Source: Flavisphingopyxis sp963800335 | GTDB taxonomy: Bacteria > Pseudomonadota > Alphaproteobacteria > Sphingomonadales > Sphingomonadaceae | Length of the DNA stretch: 64,000 nt | Reading direction: 5' to 3' | Assembly: GCA_963800335.1 (NCBI GenBank) | Contig: CAWDAN010000001.1 | Coordinates: 62,001 to 126,000, forward strand | Shown here: positions 25,018 to 34,610 of the stretch, piece after piece | Layout: the number at the start of each line of letters is the position of its first letter | Numbering within the stretch: the stretch's first letter is position 1 | The notes under the pieces: generated by a model | The model's database searches: none | Told to the model about the DNA's origin: nothing | What the model saw: only the letters and a program-made list of their open reading frames with translations | Position numbers and translations under genes: made by a program

Positions 25018-26112
25018 GTGGATATCGAACAGGTGCAAGAATTGGCGCTCGCGCGGATCGCCGCGAGCGACGATCTCGCCGCGCTCGAAGCGGCGCGGAT
25101 CGACTATCTCGGCAAGCAAGGCAGCATCTCGGCCTTGCTCAAGACGCTCGGCGCGATGACGCCCGAACAGCGCCAGAGCGAAGGCCGCGCGATCCACGAG
25201 CTGCGCGAGGCGGTCTCGGCGGCGCTCGCGTCGCGCAAGGCAGACCTCGAAAACGCCGCGCTCGATGCGCAGCTCGCCGGCGAGCGGCTCGACATGTCGC
25301 TGCCCGCGCCGCCGCGGCACGAAGGGTCGATCCATCCGGTCAGCCAGGTCATGGACGAGCTTGCCGAGATTTTCGCCGACCTTGGCTTCGCGGTCGCGAC
25401 GGGTCCCGAGATCGAGGACGACTGGCACAATTTCACCGCGCTCAACATTCCCGAGACGCACCCCGCGCGCGCGATGCACGACACCTTCTATTTCGACCGC
25501 GAGGATGCGGACGGACACAAGATGCTGCTGCGCACGCATACCTCACCGGTGCAGATCCGCACTATGGTGGCGGGCGGCGCGCCGGTGCGGATCATCGCGC
25601 CGGGGCGGACCTATCGCAGCGACAGCGACGCGACGCACACGCCGATGTTCCACCAGGTCGAGGGGCTGGTGATCGATCGCGGCATCCATATGGGGCATCT
25701 CAAATGGACGCTCGAGACGTTTTTGAAGGCGTTCTTCGAAACCGACGACATCCACCTGCGGCTGCGCCCGAGCTATTTCCCGTTCACCGAACCGTCGGCC
25801 GAGGTCGATGTCTGGTACCGGCTTGAAAAGGGTCGGCGCGTGCTTGGCGGATCGCCCGACGACGGCAAGGATGGTGGCTGGATGGAGCTGCTCGGCAGCG
25901 GCATGGTCCACCCCAAGGTCATCGCGGCGGCCGGACTCGACCCGAATGAATGGCAGGGCTTCGCCTTCGGTTGCGGGATCGATCGCCTTGCCATGCTCAA
26001 ATACGGGATCGACGATTTGCGTGCCTTTTTCGACGGCGATCTGCGCTGGCTCAAACATTACGGTTTCTCCGCGCTCGACGTTCCGACGCTGAGCGGAGGG
26101 ATTTCGGCATGA
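25018..26112 (+). CDS. pheS: Phenylalanyl-tRNA synthetase, alpha subunit
   Basis: PheS is the catalytic subunit of the heterotetrameric class II enzyme. The 364-residue product has an N-terminal coiled coil (about 1-90) and the class II core: GSIHPVSQVMDELAEIF, TLRTHTS-like RTHTSPVQIRTM (motif 2 area), DATHTPMFHQVEGL and GIDRLAMLKYGIDDLR (motif 3). The start is GTG, preceded by GAGGA; an ATG start with similar position is lacking. It overlaps pheT by four bases. Confidence 0.97.
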   Translation: MDIEQVQELALARIAASDDLAALEAARIDYLGKQGSISALLKTLGAMTPEQRQSEGRAIHELREAVSAALASRKADLENAALDAQLAGERLDMSLPAPPRHEGSIHPVSQVMDELAEIFADLGFAVATGPEIEDDWHNFTALNIPETHPARAMHDTFYFDREDADGHKMLLRTHTSPVQIRTMVAGGAPVRIIAPGRTYRSDSDATHTPMFHQVEGLVIDRGIHMGHLKWTLETFLKAFFETDDIHLRLRPSYFPFTEPSAEVDVWYRLEKGRRVLGGSPDDGKDGGWMELLGSGMVHPKVIAAAGLDPNEWQGFAFGCGIDRLAMLKYGIDDLRAFFDGDLRWLKHYGFSALDVPTLSGGISA

Positions 26113-28589
26113 AGTTCACATTAGGCTGGCTTAAGGAGCATCTTGATACCGATCTGGATGCAGCGGGCATTGCGGCACGTTTGACCGCGATCGGACTCGA
26201 GGTCGAAGGTGTCGAAAATGCTGGCGAAAAGCTTGCCGATTTTCGCGTTGCCGAAGTCGTCGAGGCGGGGCCGCATCCGAATGCCGATAAATTACAGTTG
26301 CTTAGCGTCGATGCGGGTCCCGACATAAACGGGGGCAAACGCTGGCAGGTCGTGTGCGGCGCGCCCAATGCGCGCGCCGGGATGAAGGGCGTGTTCGCGC
26401 CGCCGGGGACCTATGTCCCGGGCGCCGGCTTCACGCTCAAGCCCGCCAAGATCCGCGATGTCGAAAGCTTCGGCATGATGTGTTCGACGCGCGAGCTCGA
26501 ACTCGGCGAAGAGCATGACGGCATCATCGAGCTGCCCGCCGACGCGCCGGTCGGCACGGCGTTTCCCGATTATGCGGGTCTCAACGATCCGGTGTTCGAC
26601 GTGTCGATCACCCCCAACCGGCAGGACTGCATGGGCGTGCGCGGCATCGCGCGCGACCTTGCCGCGGCAGGTGCGGGGACGCTGAAATCGCTCGCCGAAG
26701 CCTATGCCCCCGCCGGGCTGCGTGCGCCTGCCGATGGTGCAGCGGGCGAGATCGCGCCGGTCGACGGCAGCGGGCCCGGTCCCGATGTCCGCACCGACGA
26801 TCCCGACGGCTGCCCCGCATTCTATGCGCGCAGCGTTGCGGGCGTGACCAATAAAGAAGCCCCCGAATGGATGCGCCGCCGTCTCGTCGCGATCGGCCAG
26901 AAACCGATCAGCGCGCTCGTCGACATCACCAATTTCATCATGATCGACCTCGGCCGACCCCTGCACGTCTATGACACCGCCAAATTGTCGGGCGGGCTCG
27001 TTGCACGCAAGGCGAAGGCGGGCGAAGAGGTGCTCGCGCTCAACGGCAAGACCTATGCGCTCGACACGCGCATGACGGTGATCGCCGACGCATCCCATGT
27101 CCACGACATTGGCGGGATCATGGGCGGCGAGGATTCGGGCGTGTCGGAAAGCACCACCGACGTCGTCATCGAATGCGCCTATTTCACGCCCGAGAACATC
27201 GCGGTGACGGGCCAGGCGCTCGGCCTGACGAGCGACGCGCGCCAGCGCTTCGAGCGCGGCGTCGATCCGGCGTTCCTCGACGATGGCCTGACGATCGCGA
27301 CGCAGCTCGTCATGGCGATCTGCGGCGGCAGCGCGAGCGAGGCGACGCGTGCCGGATCGCCGCCGAACGAGACCCGCACGATTGCCTTCGATCCCGCACA
27401 CACGCTGTCGCTCGCCGGTATCGACGTCCCCGCGGCGCGCCAGGCGGATATCCTGCGCTCGCTGGGATTCGCGGCCGAAGGCGCTGATATCCTCAACGTC
27501 ACGGTGCCGCCATGGCGGCGTGACGTCAGCGGGTCAGCCGACCTCGTCGAAGAGGTCGTGCGGATCGTGGGGCTCGACGCGGTGCCGTCGACCCCGCTGC
27601 CGCGGCTGCCCGGCGTGGCCAAGCCGACCGCGACCAAGGCGCAGCTGCTCGAGCGCAAGGCGCGCCGCGCGGCGGCGGCTTTCGGTCTCGACGAGGCAGT
27701 CAACTGGAGCTTCATTTCGCAAGACGAGGCCGCGCCCTTCGGTGGCGGTGACTGGGTGCTGGCCAACCCGATATCCGAAGAGATGAAGGTGATGCGGCCC
27801 TCGCTGCTGCCCGGGCTGCTCGCCGCCGCGCAGCGCAACTCTGCGCGCGGTGCCGACAGCGTGCGGTCGTTCGAGATCGGGCGGCGCTATTTCGTCGGCA
27901 AGGACGGCGCGAGCGACGAGAGGCTGACGCTCGGCCTGCTGCTCGCCGGCGAGCGCGCCCCGCGCGACTGGCAGGCGGGCAAGGCAGGCGCACCATCGCC
28001 CTATGACGCCAAGGCTGCGGTCGAGGCGATCCTGACCGCGGTCGGCGCGCCCGTCGCCAATCTGCAGGTGATGCCGGTCGACGGCGAGGACGGCAGCGCG
28101 ATCTGGCATCCCGGCCAGTCGGCGACATTGCGTTTGGGACCCAAGACCGTGCTCGCCGAGTTCGGCAGCCTGCATCCGCGCTTGGTCAAGGCATTCGGCC
28201 TGACGGGCGGCGTCGTGGCCGCGCAGATCTTCCTCGACGCGATCCCGCAGGGCCGCGCGAGCACGGCGATGCGCCCGGCCTACGCCCCGCCCGCGCTGCA
28301 AGTCGTGCGGCGCGACTTCGCCTTCCTCGTCGATGACAATGTGGCGTCATCGGACCTCGTCCGCGCGGTGCGCGGCGCCGACAAGGCGAATATCGTCGAC
28401 GCGCGCCTGTTCGACCGCTTTGCCGGAGCCAAAGATGGAAAGAGCGGCGTCCCCGAGGGCAAGGTCAGCCTGGCGATCGAGGTCACGCTGCAGCCCGGCG
28501 ACAAGAGCTTCACCGACGACGAGATCAAGGCGATTTCGGACAAGGTGGTTGCGGCGGCCGCAAAGCAGGGCGCGGAATTGCGCGGCTGA
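26109..28589 (+). CDS. pheT: Phenylalanyl-tRNA synthetase, beta subunit
   Basis: The 826-residue beta subunit shows its usual modules in order: N-terminal MKFTLGWLKEHLDTD, a tRNA-binding OB domain with HPNADKLQLLSVDAG (about 40-150), the B3/B4 editing domain (ISALVDITNFIMIDLGRPLH, GIMGGEDSGVSE), the B5 domain (VTVPPWRRDVSGSADLVEE), a class II-like core and the C-terminal ferredoxin-fold anticodon domain (PPALQVVRRDFAFLVDD). It is intact. The ATG overlaps the pheS TGA, so stoichiometric expression is likely. Confidence 0.97.
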   Translation: MKFTLGWLKEHLDTDLDAAGIAARLTAIGLEVEGVENAGEKLADFRVAEVVEAGPHPNADKLQLLSVDAGPDINGGKRWQVVCGAPNARAGMKGVFAPPGTYVPGAGFTLKPAKIRDVESFGMMCSTRELELGEEHDGIIELPADAPVGTAFPDYAGLNDPVFDVSITPNRQDCMGVRGIARDLAAAGAGTLKSLAEAYAPAGLRAPADGAAGEIAPVDGSGPGPDVRTDDPDGCPAFYARSVAGVTNKEAPEWMRRRLVAIGQKPISALVDITNFIMIDLGRPLHVYDTAKLSGGLVARKAKAGEEVLALNGKTYALDTRMTVIADASHVHDIGGIMGGEDSGVSESTTDVVIECAYFTPENIAVTGQALGLTSDARQRFERGVDPAFLDDGLTIATQLVMAICGGSASEATRAGSPPNETRTIAFDPAHTLSLAGIDVPAARQADILRSLGFAAEGADILNVTVPPWRRDVSGSADLVEEVVRIVGLDAVPSTPLPRLPGVAKPTATKAQLLERKARRAAAAFGLDEAVNWSFISQDEAAPFGGGDWVLANPISEEMKVMRPSLLPGLLAAAQRNSARGADSVRSFEIGRRYFVGKDGASDERLTLGLLLAGERAPRDWQAGKAGAPSPYDAKAAVEAILTAVGAPVANLQVMPVDGEDGSAIWHPGQSATLRLGPKTVLAEFGSLHPRLVKAFGLTGGVVAAQIFLDAIPQGRASTAMRPAYAPPALQVVRRDFAFLVDDNVASSDLVRAVRGADKANIVDARLFDRFAGAKDGKSGVPEGKVSLAIEVTLQPGDKSFTDDEIKAISDKVVAAAAKQGAELRG

Positions 28590-28897
28590 TGACGCGATCG
28601 ACCTTGGCGATTATCGCTAGCCTCGTGGCATTGTTCGCTCTCGGCCTTGCTCTGTTGTCGACAGGAGCGCAGTTGCGATCCGACTGTTCGCAAGCGGTAA
28701 CCGGGCAGTTCGGGGCAATGCTGGGCGGCCTCATGATCTTCGCGATCAGCGCAGTCCTAGCAATTCGTGCGCGGGGATGGAGTGGCTACATCCTTGTCGC
28801 TGGCGTGGTGTTGATTGTCCTCGCGTTCGATTGGCACCAGCAACTCGCCCTGACCGATATTCTTCGATCCAATTGCCCCAACCTTAAAGTCCGATAA
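28589..28897 (+). CDS. Small hypothetical membrane protein
   Basis: I do not recognise a family. The 102-residue product has three hydrophobic helices (IIASLVALFALGLALL, MLGGLMIFAISAVLAI, YILVAGVVLIVLAFDW) and two Cys residues (in SDCSQ and SNCPN) that could face the periplasm and pair. The start overlaps the pheT stop by one base (TGATG) and prfC begins two bases after its stop, so it is embedded in a translationally coupled run. The base composition is slightly lower in GC than pheT. Confidence 0.65.
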   Translation: MTRSTLAIIASLVALFALGLALLSTGAQLRSDCSQAVTGQFGAMLGGLMIFAISAVLAIRARGWSGYILVAGVVLIVLAFDWHQQLALTDILRSNCPNLKVR

Positions 28898-28899
28898 TT

Positions 28900-30479
28900 A
28901 TGACCACCACCGACCGCCGCACCTTTGCCATCATTTCGCATCCCGATGCGGGCAAGACGACGCTGACCGAAAAACTCCTCCTCAAGGGCGGGGCGATCCA
29001 CCTTGCCGGCGAAGTGAAGGCGCGTGGGCAGGCGCGTCGCGCGCGGTCGGACTGGATGAAGATCGAGCAGCAGCGGGGCATTTCGGTCACGTCGAGCGTG
29101 ATGACATTCCATCGCAGCTACGAAGGCGAAGGCGACCTCACCTTCAACCTGCTCGATACGCCGGGGCATGAGGATTTTTCCGAAGATACCTATCGCACGC
29201 TGACCGCGGTCGATTCGGCGATCATGGTGATCGACGCGGCCAAGGGGATCGAGGCGCAGACGCGCAAGCTGTTCGAGGTGTGCCGCCTGCGCGACGTGCC
29301 GATCATCACTTTCGTCAACAAGGTCGATCGCGAAGGGCGCGACGCGTTCGAGCTGATGGACGAAGTCGCCGACATGCTCGCGCTCGACGTCTGCCCGATG
29401 AGCTGGCCCGCAGGCATGGGCGGCGAGTTCGAGGGGGTTTACGACCTCGTCACCAACGAACTGCACAAGCCGACCGGGCCGAGCAAGGAATTCGAAGGCG
29501 ACACGTCGCAGCACACCGGCCTCGACGATCCGACGCTCGCGACCGCCTGTCCCCGCGCGCGCTCGAGCGGCTGCGCGAAGAGGCGGGGCTGGCGCAGGCG
29601 GCCTATCCCGCGTTCGACATCGAGGCGTATCGCGCGGGGCACCTGACGCCGATCTTCTTTGGCTCGGCGCTGAAGCAGTTCGGCGTCGAGGAGGTGCTCG
29701 GCGGGATCGCGCATTACGCGCCGCCGCCGCGCCCGCAGCCGAGCGACAACGGCGAGGTCTCGGCCGAGGGCGACGAGGTGACCGGCTTCGTGTTCAAGAT
29801 CCAGGCCAATATGGACCCGCAGCACCGCGACCGCGTCGCCTTCATGCGAATGGTGTCGGGGACGTTCAAGCGCGGCATGAAGCTGACGCCTTCGGGGCTG
29901 GGCAAGCCGATCGCAATCCATTCGCCGATCCTGTTCTTCGCGCAGGACCGCGAGATCGCCGACGAGGCACGCCCCGGCGACATCATCGGCATTCCCAATC
30001 ACGGCACGCTGCGCGTCGGCGACACGCTCTCGGAAAAGAACGTCGTCCGCTTTACCGGTCTGCCCAATTTCGCGCCCGAAATCCTGCGCCGCGTCGTGCT
30101 GCGCGATCCGACCAAGACCAAGCAGTTGCGCAAGGCGCTCGACGATCTGTCGGAAGAAGGCGTGATCCAGGTCTTCTATCCCGAGATCGGCGCGCAATGG
30201 GTCATCGGCGTCGTCGGCCAGCTGCAACTCGAAGTGCTGATCAGCCGGCTCGAGGCCGAGTACAAGGTCGATGCATATCTCGAACAGGCACCGTACGACA
30301 CCGCGCGCTGGCTGGCGGGCGATGCGGCCAAGGTCGAGGCGTTCATGGCGATCAACAAGGGCAGCCTCGCCAAGGACCGCGACGGCGACCCGGTGTTCCT
30401 CGCGAAATCGGCGTGGGATGTGGGTTACCAGGCCGAGCGCAACCCCGACGTGACGTTCAGCGCGACCAAGGAAAGGTAG
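28900..30479 (+). CDS. prfC: Peptide chain release factor 3, frameshifted
   Basis: RF3 is the GTPase that removes RF1 or RF2 after termination. The first frame holds the G domain (SHPDAGKTTLTEKLLLKGG, LLDTPGHEDFSEDTYRTLTA, FVNKVDREGRD) and the second the rest (LTPIFFGSALKQFGVEEVL, FVFKIQANMDPQHRDRVAF, VGQLQLEVLISRLEAEY). The frame breaks near 29545, where one base is missing in ACCGCCTGTCC; adding one base restores TALSPRALERL and a 526-residue protein of family length. A sequencing error is likely. The gene would otherwise be dispensable in many bacteria. Confidence 0.9.
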
Positions 30480-30486
30480 CGCTGAT

Positions 30487-30633
30487 CCTCTCCCCTTCGA
30501 GGGGAGAGGCAGCGAGACTTGTGAGCAAAGCGAACCAGTCGCAGCGGAGAGGGGCTGCCCCAGACGCGCCCCTCTCCACTATGCTAACGCCGCAAGCGGC
30601 TAAGCTTCGTTGCCTCTCCCCGAGGGGGAGAGG
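30487..30633. repeat. Nested palindromic intergenic element
   Basis: The element opens with a hairpin, CCTCTCCCC-TTCGA-GGGGAGAGG, and closes with CCTCTCCCC-GA-GGGGGAGAGG, so its ends are inverted copies of each other extending through GCAGCGA / TCGTTGC. Inside it, GGAGAGGGGC and GCCCCTCTCC form a second inverted pair. It fills the gap between prfC and a convergent acyltransferase gene, ending two bases before that gene's stop. The structure resembles non-autonomous interspersed repeats of sphingomonads and could also end transcription on both strands. Confidence 0.75.
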
Positions 30634-30635
30634 GA

Positions 30636-31334
30636 TTATGGGTTGAGCGCGTTGATCGCCCGATGGACCTGCGCCTCGACATCGTCGCGCGGGAGGCCCG
30701 GCGGGATCGCTTCGGCGACGCGGAAGGTGATGATGCCGGGGCGCTTGATGAACGCGCCGCGCGGGCTCAATCGCCCGCTGTCGAGCGCGACGGGCACGAC
30801 GGGCACGCCGAGCATCTTGTACAATCCGGCAAAGCCCGCGCGCAGCGGCGGCGATTGGCCGTGCGGCACGCGCGTTCCTTCGGCGAACAGGCAGATCGGG
30901 CGGCCCTGCGCGATCGCCGCCTTGGCCGCGACGAGCATCGCGCGCAGCGCCTTGGCGCCAGCGTCGCGTTCGACCGGGATCAGCCCGTAATCGCGCGCCA
31001 CGCGGCCCCAGAAGGGCAGGTCGAGCAGCTCGCGCTTGGTCATCACCGCGGGGCGGGTGAAGAGGCGCGGCAGTTCGATCGTTTCGAACATCGATTCATG
31101 CTTGAAGACATAGAGCACCGGCGCATTGGGCAGCGCGCCCTCGATCACCAGCCGTTGTCCGAGCAGCCAGCGGCAGCACCAATGGTGCCAGCGCGCCCAG
31201 ACGCGCGTGATCGGCCCGATGGTCGAAGGGACGATCGGAAAGGCGAAGAACGCGGCGAGGACGATGAACACCGAGCCACCGTAAAAGGCGATCGCGAACA
31301 GCGTCGAACGCAGCACGGCGATGGGAGTGCTCAC
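30636..31334 (-). CDS. 1-acyl-sn-glycerol-3-phosphate acyltransferase family protein (PlsC-like)
   Basis: The 232-residue membrane-bound enzyme has an N-terminal hydrophobic helix (AIAFYGGSVFIVLAAFFAF) and the acyltransferase blocks: block I is KHESMFETIELP, with HX4E in place of the usual HX4D; block II has WGRVARDYGLIPVERDAG; block III is CLFAEGTRVPHG (usually FPEGTR); block IV has VPVVPVALDSG. It should acylate lysophosphatidate in phospholipid synthesis. The GTG start overlaps the ydcF-like stop by four bases. The same ftsEX-ydcF-plsC order is familiar in alphaproteobacteria. Confidence 0.88.
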   Translation of the reverse strand: MSTPIAVLRSTLFAIAFYGGSVFIVLAAFFAFPIVPSTIGPITRVWARWHHWCCRWLLGQRLVIEGALPNAPVLYVFKHESMFETIELPRLFTRPAVMTKRELLDLPFWGRVARDYGLIPVERDAGAKALRAMLVAAKAAIAQGRPICLFAEGTRVPHGQSPPLRAGFAGLYKMLGVPVVPVALDSGRLSPRGAFIKRPGIITFRVAEAIPPGLPRDDVEAQVHRAINALNP

Positions 31335-31861
31335 AGGCCGAGCACCGCGCCGAGGCGGCGCAGGACGTATTTGTTGTATTCTTTCCACAAGGTCGCGAGG
31401 CTTGGCGTGCTGCGCACCCCGTCGTCGTAGATCCTGACGTCGGCGGGCAGGACGCGCTCGAGCTCGTAGCGTGCGCGGCGCATGTGCCAGTCGGCGGTAA
31501 CGAGGCGGATCGACTTGTATTTGCGCCGGACCAGCCAGCGCGACACTTCGAGCGCGTTCGAGCGCGTGTCGCTGGCATCGAAGCCGAGCGAGACGCAGCA
31601 GTCGAACACCGCGACGGGCCGGTTATACTCGGCCGCCAGCTCCGACGGCTTGACGTCACGATTGACCCCGGTGATCAGCATGCGGCGCGCATCGCCCGCC
31701 TCAAGCCGTTCAAGCCCCGTCTCGATCCGCCCGGGTCCGCCGGTCGGGACGATGATCGCGTCGGTCTTCATCGGGCCGAGCGGGCGCGGCAGCGTGACCG
31801 CGAAGGCGGCAAAGCCGAGCAGCCAGACGATGACGACGAGGGAGATGGATCTGCGAATCAT
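31331..31861 (-). CDS. YdcF family protein (DUF218)
   Basis: A 176-residue protein with an N-terminal membrane anchor (SLVVIVWLLGFAAFAVTL) and a DUF218 domain: DAIIVPTGGPGRIETGLE, RMLITGV, then DASDTRSNALEVSRWLV and IRLVTADWHMRRARYELE. The GG-R and DTRSNA motifs are diagnostic. Family members such as SanA and YdcF act in envelope biogenesis, but the reaction is not settled. It overlaps the acyltransferase gene and lies 22 bases after the corrected ftsX stop, so all four genes likely form one operon. Confidence 0.86.
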   Translation of the reverse strand: MIRRSISLVVIVWLLGFAAFAVTLPRPLGPMKTDAIIVPTGGPGRIETGLERLEAGDARRMLITGVNRDVKPSELAAEYNRPVAVFDCCVSLGFDASDTRSNALEVSRWLVRRKYKSIRLVTADWHMRRARYELERVLPADVRIYDDGVRSTPSLATLWKEYNKYVLRRLGAVLGL

Positions 31862-31883
31862 GGGGCAGCCTTATCGCCTAACG

Positions 31884-32806
31884 TCACAGAATGCGATGCA
31901 GCGCGCGGGTGATCGTCAGCCGCGCGGTCCAGGTCGCGATGCCACGCCGGCGATCGGCAGCGCGAGCAGCGCGACATAGTCCCAGACGAAGCCGCGCGGC
32001 GCGCTGCCGCCTGACAGCAATCCTGCGGCGACGTCGCGGAACTGCCATCCGACGGTCATGATGACGATGAACGCGGCAAGGAAGCCGATGGTGCAGCCGA
32101 AGGTCGCGTCCATCGCAATGCGGCGCTGGAACAGGCGCGCGATCTGCCGGTCGGTCGAACCGATCAGGTGGAGGATCTCGATCGTCGCATAATGCGTGTT
32201 GAGTGCGCCGCGCGTCGCCAGCGTCACCGTCGCTATGGTCGCCACGATCATCATCGCGATCAATGCCGCGGCGAGCCAGGCGAGTGACCGGATCAGGCGC
32301 GACACTGCGCCGAGCCAGGCGGCGTGCGGTTCGACCCCGGCATCGGGCGCGATTTGCGTCACCGCCGCACGCAGCCGGTCGAGCCCGCCGGGATCGTCGG
32401 CGACGAGATCGACATCGATCAGCGCGGGGATCGGCAAGTCGGAGGCCATGCCCGCATCGCCCAGCCAGTCGCGCAGCATCGTCTTCAATTCGGCCGCGTC
32501 GACCGTCGTGACGCGTTCGACATAAAGCTGGCCGTCGAGCGCCCCGCGAATGTCGCGAACCTTTTGCGCGCGCGTCGCCGGATTGGGATCGGCGATCTGG
32601 ATCGTCACGCGCCCGGCGAGATCGTGCCCGACGTCACCCGCCGCGCGAAACAGCGCGAGGCCCGTCGCCGCCGACAGCAAAGTCAGGAACAGCATGATCG
32701 CGATGACCCACGGCATCGGACCCGATAGCCGTCCCTCGGGCAGCAGGGCGCGTTCGTGCGCCGGCGCGCGCGCGGGAACGAGCTGGCGCAATATCTGCCG
32801 CGCCAT
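31884..32806 (-). CDS. ftsX: Cell division protein FtsX, frameshifted near the end
   Basis: FtsX is the membrane subunit of the FtsEX complex that activates septal peptidoglycan hydrolases. The product has a cytosolic start, a first helix (PWVIAIMLFLTLLSAATGLAL), a periplasmic domain with VTIQIADPNPATRAQ, and three C-terminal helices (WLAAALIAMMIVATIATVTL, FGCTIGFLAAFIVIMTVGW, VALLALPIAGVA). The uncorrected frame stops at 31916. Adding one base near 31938 continues with IATWTARLTITRALHRIL, the usual FtsX tail, giving 307 residues. It lies three bases after ftsE. Confidence 0.87.
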
Positions 32807-32809
32807 CGC

Positions 32810-33541
32810 CTAGGGCCTCCGCCCGACGGGAGTCTGCGTAGGTTTGGAGGTCGTTTTGCCAGGCGGGTATTTGAGCATCCCGACCGGATCGGCGATGCGC
32901 CCGCGATCGAGCCGCATCAGCTGGATGCCCGGCAGGCTGCTGAGCAAATGGGCGTCATGCGTGGCGATGACGATCGTCGTGCCGAGCTTGTTGAGCGCCT
33001 TGAACAGATGCATCAGCCGCGCCGCCATTTCAGGGTCGACGTTGCCGGTCGGTTCGTCGGCGACGAGCATTTCTGGCCGGCCGATCACCGCGCGCGCGAT
33101 CGCGACACGCTGTTGCTCGCCGCCCGACAGCGTCGCGGGGCGTGCGCTGGCGCGATCGGCAAGACCGACCCAGGCGAGCATTTCGGTCACCGCGGTCTCG
33201 AAATCCTCTTCGGCAACACCCGCGACGCGCAGCGGCAGCGCGATATTGTCGAACACCGAAAGATGCGGGACGAGGCGGAAGTCCTGGAAGACGACGCCGA
33301 TGCGGCGGCGAAAACCGGGCAGGCGGTCGCGCTTCATCGTCACGACGTCCTCGCCGAACAGGCGGATCAGGCCGCGCGACGGCCGCATCGCGAGGTAGAG
33401 CAGCTTGAGCAATGACGTCTTGCCCGCACCCGAGGCGCCCGTAAGCATGTAGAAACCGCCAGGCTGGAGCGTGAACGAGAGGTCGGACAGCGTCTCGCTG
33501 CCGGTGCCATAACGCAGTCCGACATTCTCGAACCGGACCAT
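32810..33541 (-). CDS. ftsE: Cell division ATP-binding protein FtsE
   Basis: The 243-residue ABC ATPase partners with FtsX at the division septum. Walker A GASGAGKTS is at 35-43, the signature LSGGEQQRVAIARA and Walker B MLVADEPTG follow, and the H-loop lies in VIATHDAHL. The start MVRFENVGLRYG fits the family; an in-frame GTG at 33580 with a better GGGGA ribosome site would add 13 residues and is a real alternative. The C-terminal tail (KTTSKPTQTPVG) is variable. It is the promoter-proximal gene of the ftsEX operon and divergent from the zinc-ribbon gene. Confidence 0.93.
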   Translation of the reverse strand: MVRFENVGLRYGTGSETLSDLSFTLQPGGFYMLTGASGAGKTSLLKLLYLAMRPSRGLIRLFGEDVVTMKRDRLPGFRRRIGVVFQDFRLVPHLSVFDNIALPLRVAGVAEEDFETAVTEMLAWVGLADRASARPATLSGGEQQRVAIARAVIGRPEMLVADEPTGNVDPEMAARLMHLFKALNKLGTTIVIATHDAHLLSSLPGIQLMRLDRGRIADPVGMLKYPPGKTTSKPTQTPVGRRP

Positions 33542-33738
33542 GCCAGCCTGCGAAGCGTCGCTGTCATGCGGTCTGGCCACGTCGTCCCCGTATCCCTGGG
33601 GGTGCCAATTCGCCCCCGCTTCGCAGGCTTTGCCCCAGCCCGCGCAGGAAATAAAGCCGCATCGCCCAGCCGCTTGGCGCACGAAAAGGCAAGGCGGCGC
33701 TTGCCACCGCGTGACAGGCGACTAAACCGGCGTTCGCA

Positions 33739-34459
33739 ATGATCCTTTCCTGTCCCTCCTGCCACACCCGCTATGTCGTCCCCGACAGCGCGATCGGTCC
33801 CCAAGGCCGCTCGGTCCGCTGCGCGTCGTGCAAGCACAGCTGGTTCCAGGCACCCGCCGATAGCGCCCCGGCTCCGACACCAGCACCCGAGCCGTTGGTG
33901 GAGAGCGTCGCCGCCGCGTCGGCATCGATCCCCGAGCCGCCCCCGCCACCGCCGCCGAGCGCGTCGGTTTCGATCCCGCGCGACCGGCTTGCAGAACCGC
34001 CGCCCGCGGGACCGCCATTTCGCGCGCGGCGCAATCCCGCGAGGCTGTGGACGCTCGCCGCGATCGCGTTCGCGCTGACGCTGTCGGGGGTTGCGGCGTG
34101 CGGTCTATGTCTGGGGCCTGCCCGGCTGGGTCGAGGCGCTCGGCGTCACGCCCGCGACCGCCGAGCCCGACCTTTTGATCGAACTCGCAGAAAACCAGGA
34201 TCATCGCACGCTCGCCGACAACACGATCTATTTCGCGGCGAGCGGGACGATCGTCAATCCGACCGACCGCGAGCAGAAGGTGCCGCCGATGCTCGCCGAA
34301 CTGCGCGATGCGCAGGGCCGGATCGTCTATAGCTGGACGATCCGCCCGCCGATCGCGGTGTTGCCGCCTGGCGAACGAGTCAATTTCAACGAAGCCAAGC
34401 TCGACATTCCGCGCGCCGCGACCAAGCTGACGGTCAGCTGGGCGCTCGACGGCGGCTGA
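33739..34459 (+). CDS. MJ0042-type zinc-ribbon membrane protein, frameshifted
   Basis: The product starts with a CxxC...CxxC zinc ribbon (LSCPSCHTRY, VRCASCKHSWF, residues 4-36), then a Pro-rich linker with a polyproline run, a membrane helix (LWTLAAIAFALTLSGVAA) and a DUF3426-like domain (HRTLADNTIYFAASGTIVNP, VLPPGERVNFNEA). One extra T near 34099 breaks the frame inside the helix; removing it gives VAAAVYVWGLPGW and about 239 residues. Such proteins commonly sit divergent from ftsE in alphaproteobacteria; their function is unknown. Confidence 0.8.
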
Positions 34460-34528
34460 TGACCGCGCCCGCGGAGCACGCAAAACCGTCACTCGCGCGA
34501 CAATCGACATCACGGCACACGCGACGCG

Positions 34529-34557
34529 CTTGCGCCTGCCAAAACGCTTTGCTAAGC
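34529..34557 (+). promoter_or_regulatory. Putative tRNA-Leu promoter
   Basis: CTTGCG (34529-34534) and CTAAGC (34552-34557) are separated by 17 bases and followed by a GC-rich discriminator (GCGCTCGCC), the pattern often seen at stable RNA promoters in alphaproteobacteria. Matches to consensus are partial, so this is tentative. Confidence 0.4.
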
Positions 34558-34575
34558 GCGCTCGCCTACCGGATG

Positions 34576-34599
34576 CCGCGGCGTGACGCCGCGGTTTTT
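34576..34599 (+). terminator. Strong intrinsic terminator just upstream of tRNA-Leu
   Basis: CCGCGGCG and CGCCGCGG form a perfect 8-base-pair GC stem with loop TGA and five Ts after it. It ends only 11 bases before the mature tRNA 5' end, so it either closes the upstream zinc-ribbon transcript or lies in the tRNA leader. Confidence 0.85.
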
Positions 34600-34610
34600 G
34601 TTCGAAATGT

